This document shows, in pieces, positions 49,449-54,391 of a stretch of 54,391 bases of DNA. The DNA comes from an uncultured Nioella sp. (GTDB lineage Bacteria > Pseudomonadota > Alphaproteobacteria > Rhodobacterales > Rhodobacteraceae): positions 1 through 54,391 of the forward strand of contig CANMJH010000005.1 of the NCBI GenBank assembly GCA_947498125.1. The letters are read 5' to 3'. Each line of letters begins with the position of its first letter. Positions within the stretch are counted from its first letter, which is position 1. Both the position numbers and the translations under genes were made by a program. Below the pieces are notes generated by a model. It saw only the letters and a list, made by a program, of their open reading frames with translations, searched no databases and was not told the DNA's origin.

Positions 49449-52118
49449 CTATGCGAAGACGAACATATCGTTGTCGAACTGTGCAAGGGTAATATCTGCA
49501 AATCGAATGGTTGTGGTGCCATCATTTAGGATGACATCGCTTCCGCTTTGGGTGAGGGCGTTCAGGACGCCATTTATGGAGCCGAAGGTTGAGTTTTGGA
49601 GCTCGACTGTGTCCCAGGCTTCCATATCGACGATGATCTGGGTGCCGCCATCGGTCTGATCAAAGGCAAATGTATCGGCGCCGATGCCTCCAAACAGGGT
49701 ATTTGTACCGCCGCCGCCTTCCAGACGGTCACCGCCCTGGCCCCGCATCCAGCTTTCCAGCGCATCGGCGGAGTCTTCGATAAATTCACCGCTTTGCACA
49801 AAACCGCGGACGACCTCGGCGCGGGTTAGGGCACCGGAACTGAGTTGTGCCGCCCAATTTGCCAATCCCGCAGCGTCGGGATCGCGCCCCAAAACGTTTT
49901 GATAGAGCAGGGTGACAAAGCCCTCATTTGTGGTGCTGCCATAGCGGCCTTGGAACTCTGCTGAGTTCACGAAACCGGAAATGGCGTCCAGCATCGTGGC
50001 CCCATTGGCCAGATTAGACGTCCAATACTCAAAGCCGGCACTGTCAGGCGCCCGGTCCAGCGTGGCCTGATAGGTCCGATAGACATCATCGCTCCAGCTG
50101 GCCTGATAGGCGGCGCGGCTGAAGCTCAGGCTTTCGCCCGCTGTATTTGTCTCGAACTCATTGCTTTCGGAAAAGCCCAGAACGACGGCCTCGCGCGAGG
50201 TTCCGGCATTGAGCTGATTAACCCAATTTGCCAATCCCGCAGCATCGGGATCGCGCCCCAAAACGTTTTGATAAAGCAGGGTGACAAAGCCCTCATTTGT
50301 GGTGCTGCCATAGCGGCTTTGGAATTCATTGGAATTGACGAACCCGGCCGCGGCCTCTTGCAGGGTCAACCCGCTGATTATTTGTTCAGTCCAGCCGCTA
50401 TGCCCGGCAAGCCCGGGCATCCGCGCCAATGTCGCCAGATAGAGGCGTACAACCTGGCCGGCGACATCATCGAAACTATTGTCAACATAATCGCCAATCA
50501 GAACGTCATTGCCGCCATTTCCAATCAAGACATCTTTGCCCATGTCACCAACAATCCGGTTGTTGAGGTCATTTGCGATCAGCAAATCGCTGGACAGGCC
50601 CCCCAAAAAATCGATCTGCGTCAGCGACGGGTCATTTGTTAGATGGCGATCGACGGAAATCAGATCGGGCCTAATGATGTCCTGTAGGGTGAGGGGTTGG
50701 CCATCCGCCGAGAAGATACGCAGCGTTTCGTCGCGATAGGTTATCCGTGCGCCATTGCCGGTCTGGCTAAAGCCGAGCTGGCTTATATCCCGCAGCATCG
50801 GCCAGTTTGATAGGTCAATCCGGTCTTGAGAAGGGTCAAAGCTGCGGATTTCGTCATAGTCTCCGTCGGCGTCCATCACAAAGACATCCTGACCGTTTCC
50901 GCCAATCAGTGTGTCCTGCCCTGCCCCATCCATAAGGATGTCATTCCCCGCCCAGCCCGACAGCCAGTCATTGCCTGCGCCACCAAAGAGGACCTCTCCG
51001 GCGCTGCTGCCAGTCAGCGTGTTATTTCCCGATGATCCAACTTGTGTTGTGCCCGTTGATCCTATTTCGGCCTCAAGCTGGGTGACGCCAGTTTCCGTTC
51101 CGCTGCCAACAAAGATTTGCAGGCTGCCGTTCACCGCCGTCATCGCCAAAGAGGAGACGTCGCTGAGCGTCATATTGGTTTGATCCCAAAGGGTGCTGTG
51201 ATGCATCAGCCGGCCGCCTGGCAAGAGTTCGAACAAGCTCACGCCGTCATCGGCGCCTCCTGCGACAACGAAGACGCGATCGCCGATGGTTGCTGTGTCC
51301 AAAGCGGTGACATTCTGGAACCGTGTGTGCAGCGTATCGATGATATGATCGACAGGCGTTAGGGTTCCATTCCCGGCCAGGTGCAAGATGCTGAGAGATG
51401 ACGACCCGCGCCCGGCTGCGATAATATAGGTTTGCCCATCAAGAGTGACCTCGGCCAAGGCGCTGATTTCTGCAATGCCAAGCCCCGTGCCGGCGCCACT
51501 GACATCACGGGCCATAAGTCGGCCATCCGATTGCACGGCATAGCTTGAGATCTGCGCGCCTTGATTGGTCACAGTTAATAGATATTGGCCAGATCCGGCA
51601 CTGGCTTGCAAAACTTCGGAAACCCCAGACGGCATGCCGCTATTGGGCAAAGACGTCAGAGATGTCCCATTTCCCAGCCGCAAGACATCCAGCGGGGATG
51701 AGGCATCGAACTCGGCACAATAGAGATAAGTCGTCCCTCCAATCTGGACGTCTGCAACGCTGGTGCTGGCTCCAACTGCGGCTGAAATCGTGAGGGCTCC
51801 ACCGGTTATTTCTCCGGCGGCGTTCACGGAATATAAGCGCGTGGTGCTGGATTGAGGGCCAAGGGCGACAACATAGTCATTGCCGTTCAATGACAGGATT
51901 TCGAGTGTCTCAGTATCCGTTGTTAGAGACTGACTATCGATGAGATTCGCGGCCCCATTATTGTTCAGTGAATATACAGATATCGCGCCGCCCGACCGGC
52001 TGGTTGCCATTAAGACCTGTTCGCCAGAGGCGGTTTGAACGATGTCCAAATCGCTCACGGCTGTTAGCAGGCTCGGCGTTGAGCGATTTAGAACTGTTAC
52101 CCGGGTAAGCTGCGTCAT
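49449..52118 (-). CDS. Secreted beta-propeller/RTX/DUF4214 protein
   Basis: This is an 889-residue protein from the ATG at 52118, which has GGAAAAG upstream; GTG at 52217 would add 33 residues. Residues 1-330 are repeated beta blades (ISVYSLNNNG, RLYSVNAAGE, LSILHLAGNG), suggesting a beta-propeller. RTX nonapeptides follow at about 335-405 (GGAGNDWLSGWAGND) and again near 500 (GNGGNDVLIGD). About 515-790 holds tandem DUF4214 units (GFVTLLYQNVLGRDPDAAGL occurs twice). The end, with GGDRLEGGGGTNTLFGG, is shared with the metalloprotease. No signal peptide is present, so type I secretion is likely. It could bind matrix polysaccharide or mediate adhesion; this is unproven. Confidence 0.9.
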   Translation of the reverse strand: MTQLTRVTVLNRSTPSLLTAVSDLDIVQTASGEQVLMATSRSGGAISVYSLNNNGAANLIDSQSLTTDTETLEILSLNGNDYVVALGPQSSTTRLYSVNAAGEITGGALTISAAVGASTSVADVQIGGTTYLYCAEFDASSPLDVLRLGNGTSLTSLPNSGMPSGVSEVLQASAGSGQYLLTVTNQGAQISSYAVQSDGRLMARDVSGAGTGLGIAEISALAEVTLDGQTYIIAAGRGSSSLSILHLAGNGTLTPVDHIIDTLHTRFQNVTALDTATIGDRVFVVAGGADDGVSLFELLPGGRLMHHSTLWDQTNMTLSDVSSLAMTAVNGSLQIFVGSGTETGVTQLEAEIGSTGTTQVGSSGNNTLTGSSAGEVLFGGAGNDWLSGWAGNDILMDGAGQDTLIGGNGQDVFVMDADGDYDEIRSFDPSQDRIDLSNWPMLRDISQLGFSQTGNGARITYRDETLRIFSADGQPLTLQDIIRPDLISVDRHLTNDPSLTQIDFLGGLSSDLLIANDLNNRIVGDMGKDVLIGNGGNDVLIGDYVDNSFDDVAGQVVRLYLATLARMPGLAGHSGWTEQIISGLTLQEAAAGFVNSNEFQSRYGSTTNEGFVTLLYQNVLGRDPDAAGLANWVNQLNAGTSREAVVLGFSESNEFETNTAGESLSFSRAAYQASWSDDVYRTYQATLDRAPDSAGFEYWTSNLANGATMLDAISGFVNSAEFQGRYGSTTNEGFVTLLYQNVLGRDPDAAGLANWAAQLSSGALTRAEVVRGFVQSGEFIEDSADALESWMRGQGGDRLEGGGGTNTLFGGIGADTFAFDQTDGGTQIIVDMEAWDTVELQNSTFGSINGVLNALTQSGSDVILNDGTTTIRFADITLAQFDNDMFVFA
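49450..50514 (-). repeat. Direct repeat copy A (shared C-terminal cassette)
   Basis: These 1,065 bases align without net length change to 53327-54391. The first 377 bases (49450-49826) are identical to 53327-53703. About 50 divergent bases follow, then near identity to the end. Only the stop codons differ at the outer edge (TAG here, TAA in copy B). Confidence 0.93.
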
Positions 52119-52264
52119 GTTCACTTTTCCACGCCCCATAAAGGGCCTCATCCATGCGATGAGTGTGGAGAAGGAATGCGGAGTGAATTTCAGCGCTTTG
52201 TGGCGCGGATTCGGCACTTCATAAGAAGTTCATGAGAATACGTTGAAATTGCCGGGTAGTTTTA

Positions 52265-53302
52265 TCAGAGCCGGTAATAGTCTCTATACCATGCTACAAA
52301 TTGAACGACGCCTTCGCGCACCGATGTGTGCGCCATGCCGGGGACCAGATCCTGCAAGAGCTCGGTTTGCGCCCAAGTTGCAGGAACGTCGCCAGGTTGC
52401 ATTGGCATAAAGTTTTTTTCGGCCACTTTCCCCGTTGCGTCTTCGATTGCTTCGATGAAATCCATCAGCGCCACAGGTTCGGAATTACCGATATTGACCA
52501 CCCGGAAGGGCCCGACCGGCGACTGGCTATCATGGGCAGGGATGTTTTGGTCCGGGGCAGGGCGTTTCGGCGCGCAATCGATCAATGAGATCACGGCTTG
52601 GATCAGGTCGTCGATATAGGTGAAGTCCCGCTGCATCGCGCCATTATTGTAGATATCAATTGGGCGATTTTCCAAAATTGCGCGTGTGAATTTGAAAAGC
52701 GCCATATCTGGCCGGCCCCAAGGACCGTAGACGGTAAAGAACCGGAACATTGTCGTGGGGATCCCATAAAGATGGGCATAGCTATGAGCCATGGCTTCAT
52801 TGGCTTTTTTGGTCGCCGCATAGAAAGACATCTGGTGGTCAGCTTTGTCGGTTTCCCGATAGGGCAAATCCGGATTGGCGCCATAGACTGAACTGGTTGA
52901 AGCCAGCAGCATGTGATGGGGGGGGTATGCGCGGGCCGCCTCTAACAGGCGAAACGTGCCAATGAGGTTGGAGTCGACATAGCTTTCCGGCGCCTCGATG
53001 GAATATCGCACGCCCGCTTGGGCCGCCAAATGGATGATTGCCTCGGGGCGGGTCGTTTCGACGAGATGCGCCAGGGCGTTCGGGGTTTCTATCGAAAATG
53101 TTTCGCTGCGAAACGAAGGATGCGTCGCCAATTGTTCCACCCGACGGGTTTTCAGTGAGACGTCATAATAGGAATTGAGGTTATCTACCCCAACAACATG
53201 CCACCCTTGCGCAAGCAAGGACTGGCTTACGTGATAGCCAATGAACCCGGCTGCGCCGGTGACTAGGGCGGTGCGGGGATGTCCCGCCGCGTCTTCGGCC
53301 AT
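52265..53302 (-). CDS. UDP-glucuronate 4-epimerase-like NAD-dependent epimerase
   Basis: This is a 345-residue extended short-chain dehydrogenase. VTGAAGFIGYHVSQSLL is near 15, HLAAQAGVRYSIEAPESYVD near 92 is typical of UDP-glucuronate 4-epimerases (LspL/WbnF type), STSSVYGAN is near 131, YAATKKANEAMAHSY near 156, and FTVYGPWGRPDMALFKF near 187. It interconverts UDP-glucuronate and UDP-galacturonate. It lies between the two direct repeats, separated from other sugar genes by secreted-protein genes, and would be lost if the repeats recombined. Confidence 0.92.
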   Translation of the reverse strand: MAEDAAGHPRTALVTGAAGFIGYHVSQSLLAQGWHVVGVDNLNSYYDVSLKTRRVEQLATHPSFRSETFSIETPNALAHLVETTRPEAIIHLAAQAGVRYSIEAPESYVDSNLIGTFRLLEAARAYPPHHMLLASTSSVYGANPDLPYRETDKADHQMSFYAATKKANEAMAHSYAHLYGIPTTMFRFFTVYGPWGRPDMALFKFTRAILENRPIDIYNNGAMQRDFTYIDDLIQAVISLIDCAPKRPAPDQNIPAHDSQSPVGPFRVVNIGNSEPVALMDFIEAIEDATGKVAEKNFMPMQPGDVPATWAQTELLQDLVPGMAHTSVREGVVQFVAWYRDYYRL

Positions 53303-53325
53303 ACTCTTGCCTCTTCATGCCAATT

Positions 53326-54391
53326 TTATGCGAAGACGAACATATCGTTGTCGAACTGTGCAAGGGTAATATCTGCAAATCGAATGGTTGTGGTGCCATC
53401 ATTTAGGATGACATCGCTTCCGCTTTGGGTGAGGGCGTTCAGGACGCCATTTATGGAGCCGAAGGTTGAGTTTTGGAGCTCGACTGTGTCCCAGGCTTCC
53501 ATATCGACGATGATCTGGGTGCCGCCATCGGTCTGATCAAAGGCAAATGTATCGGCGCCGATGCCTCCAAACAGGGTATTTGTACCGCCGCCGCCTTCCA
53601 GACGGTCACCGCCCTGGCCCCGCATCCAGCTTTCCAGCGCATCGGCGGAGTCTTCGATAAATTCACCGCTTTGCACAAAACCGCGGACGACCTCGGCGCG
53701 GGTCATATTGCCGGTGTTCAGCTGATTGGCCCAAGAGCTGAGCCCCGCGGCATCGGGATTGCGCCCCAAAACGTTTTGATAGAGCAGGGTGACAAAGCCC
53801 TCATTTGTGGTGCTGCCATAGCGGCCTTGGAATTCAGCTGAGTTCACGAAACCGGAAATGGCGTCCAGCATCGTGGCCCCATTGGCCAGATTAGACGTCC
53901 AGTTTTCAAAGCCGCCGGCATCAGGCGCCCGGTCCAGCGTGGCCTGATAGGTCCGATAGACATCATCGCTCCAGCTGGCTTGATAGGCGGCGCGGCTGAA
54001 GCTCAGGCTTTCGCCCGCTGTATTTGTCTCGAACTCATTGCTTTCGGAAAAGCCCAGAACGACGGCCTCGCGCGAGGTTCCGGCATTGAGCTGATTAACC
54101 CAATTTGCCAATCCAGCAGCGTCGGGATCGCGCCCCAAAACGTTTTGATAGAGCAGGGTGACAAAGCCCTCATTTGTGGTGCTGCCATAGCGGCTTTGGA
54201 ATTCATTGGAATTGACGAACCCGGCCGCGGCCTCTTGCAGGGTCAACCCGCTGATTATTTGTTCAGTCCAGCCGCTATGGCCCGAGAAATCAGGCATCCG
54301 CGCCAATGTCGCCAGATAGAGGCGTACAACCTGGCCGGCGACATCATCGAAACTATTGTCAACATAATCGCCAATCAGAACGTCATTGCCG
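53326..54391 (-). CDS. Serralysin-like M10 metalloprotease, 3' part
   Basis: This is the C-terminal 355 or so residues of the protease that begins at 1441, entering from the right edge in frame. It contains three DUF4214-like stretches (two carry GFVTLLYQNVLGR, one SWSDDVYRTYQATLDRAPDAGG) and the terminal domain GGDRLEGGGGTNTLFGG...FDNDMFVFA. The TTG at 54306 is not a real start because the frame is open to the edge. The terminal domain probably holds the type I secretion signal. The sequence is almost identical to the end of the 49449-52118 protein. Confidence 0.88.
   Translation of the reverse strand, partial: GNDVLIGDYVDNSFDDVAGQVVRLYLATLARMPDFSGHSGWTEQIISGLTLQEAAAGFVNSNEFQSRYGSTTNEGFVTLLYQNVLGRDPDAAGLANWVNQLNAGTSREAVVLGFSESNEFETNTAGESLSFSRAAYQASWSDDVYRTYQATLDRAPDAGGFENWTSNLANGATMLDAISGFVNSAEFQGRYGSTTNEGFVTLLYQNVLGRNPDAAGLSSWANQLNTGNMTRAEVVRGFVQSGEFIEDSADALESWMRGQGGDRLEGGGGTNTLFGGIGADTFAFDQTDGGTQIIVDMEAWDTVELQNSTFGSINGVLNALTQSGSDVILNDGTTTIRFADITLAQFDNDMFVFA
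53327..54391 (-). repeat. Direct repeat copy B, including right terminal overlap
   Basis: This pairs with 49450-50514 at a constant offset of 3,877 bases. The final 77 bases duplicate the window start. Recombination between the copies would remove 3,877 bases including the UDP-glucuronate 4-epimerase gene. Confidence 0.93.

Noticed and set aside
49820-50420. Regularly repeated blocks that could suggest a CRISPR array
   Set aside because: The repeats are in frame, long and encode DUF4214 protein units; there are no short palindromic repeats with unique spacers and no cas genes.
53100-53114. GTTTCGCTGCGAAAC as a second parS
   Set aside because: It has the same arms as the site at 46950 but a one-base centre and lies within the epimerase coding sequence; it is not listed as a feature without binding data.
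54306-54306. TTG at 54306 as start of a separate 326-residue protein
   Set aside because: The frame is open through the right edge and continues in frame into the metalloprotease at the left edge.

Overview
The window looks like a complete, circularly permuted plasmid of a Rhodobacterales (roseobacter-type) alphaproteobacterium. The last 77 bases (54315-54391) are identical to the first 77, as expected when a circular contig is cut at an assembly k-mer. This gives a circle of about 54,314 bp. One gene, a secreted metalloprotease, crosses the cut in frame. The lineage is inferred from three things: an RPA-family RepA initiator with divergent parAB, a dTDP-rhamnose operon directly downstream of repA, and Yjb-type exopolysaccharide genes. 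Rhamnose-operon 'biofilm plasmids' of this RepA type are known in roseobacters. I saw no transposase, integrase, relaxase, conjugation gene, tRNA, rRNA or CRISPR array.

Layout. (1) 1-1690: 5' part of an M10/serralysin-like protease and a small ORF, minus strand. (2) 2067-16619, plus strand: a CapD-type sugar dehydratase; a yjbH-yjbF-yjbE-like exopolysaccharide block; and kpsF, kdsB-like and kdsA genes for CMP-Kdo, followed by two unassigned genes or transferase-like genes and a 1,355-residue protein joining TPR, GT29 sialyltransferase-like and KpsC-like parts. (3) 16945-19972, plus strand: a compact aldolase / CMP-sugar synthetase / HAD phosphatase operon, possibly for a second CMP-ulosonate. 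(4) 31046-19985, minus strand: kpsE- and kpsT-like export genes, phosphomannomutase, gmd, a glycosyltransferase, a sulfotransferase-SGNH fusion, manC and a second sulfotransferase. (5) 31151-32748, plus strand: a kpsM-like permease and an Stf0-like sulfotransferase. (6) 37196-32759, minus strand: a sugar epimerase, an initiating sugar-phosphate transferase, a two-domain glycosyltransferase and an O-acetyltransferase. (7) 37301-38410, plus strand: a Wza/KpsD-like outer-membrane export lipoprotein. (8) 43093-38418, minus strand: rmlC-B-D-A and a glycosyltransferase. (9) 43126-46965: repA, an origin with three 22-bp iterons and a DnaA box, parA, parB and candidate partition sites. (10) 46995-54391: ugd, galE, a large RTX/DUF4214 secreted protein, a UDP-glucuronate 4-epimerase and the 3' part of the metalloprotease.

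Together the genes describe a replicon devoted to one or more sulfated, acetylated, acidic surface polysaccharides. Precursor genes supply dTDP-L-rhamnose, GDP-mannose and its 4-keto-6-deoxy product, UDP-glucuronate and galacturonate, UDP-galactose and one or two CMP-ulosonates. Export would use a KpsMTE-like ABC transporter and an outer-membrane channel. Two secreted proteins share an almost identical C-terminal third and probably leave by a type I secretion system encoded elsewhere. The most novel candidate is the pairing of two CMP-sugar supply routes with one giant protein that carries two different CMP-sugar transferase folds.
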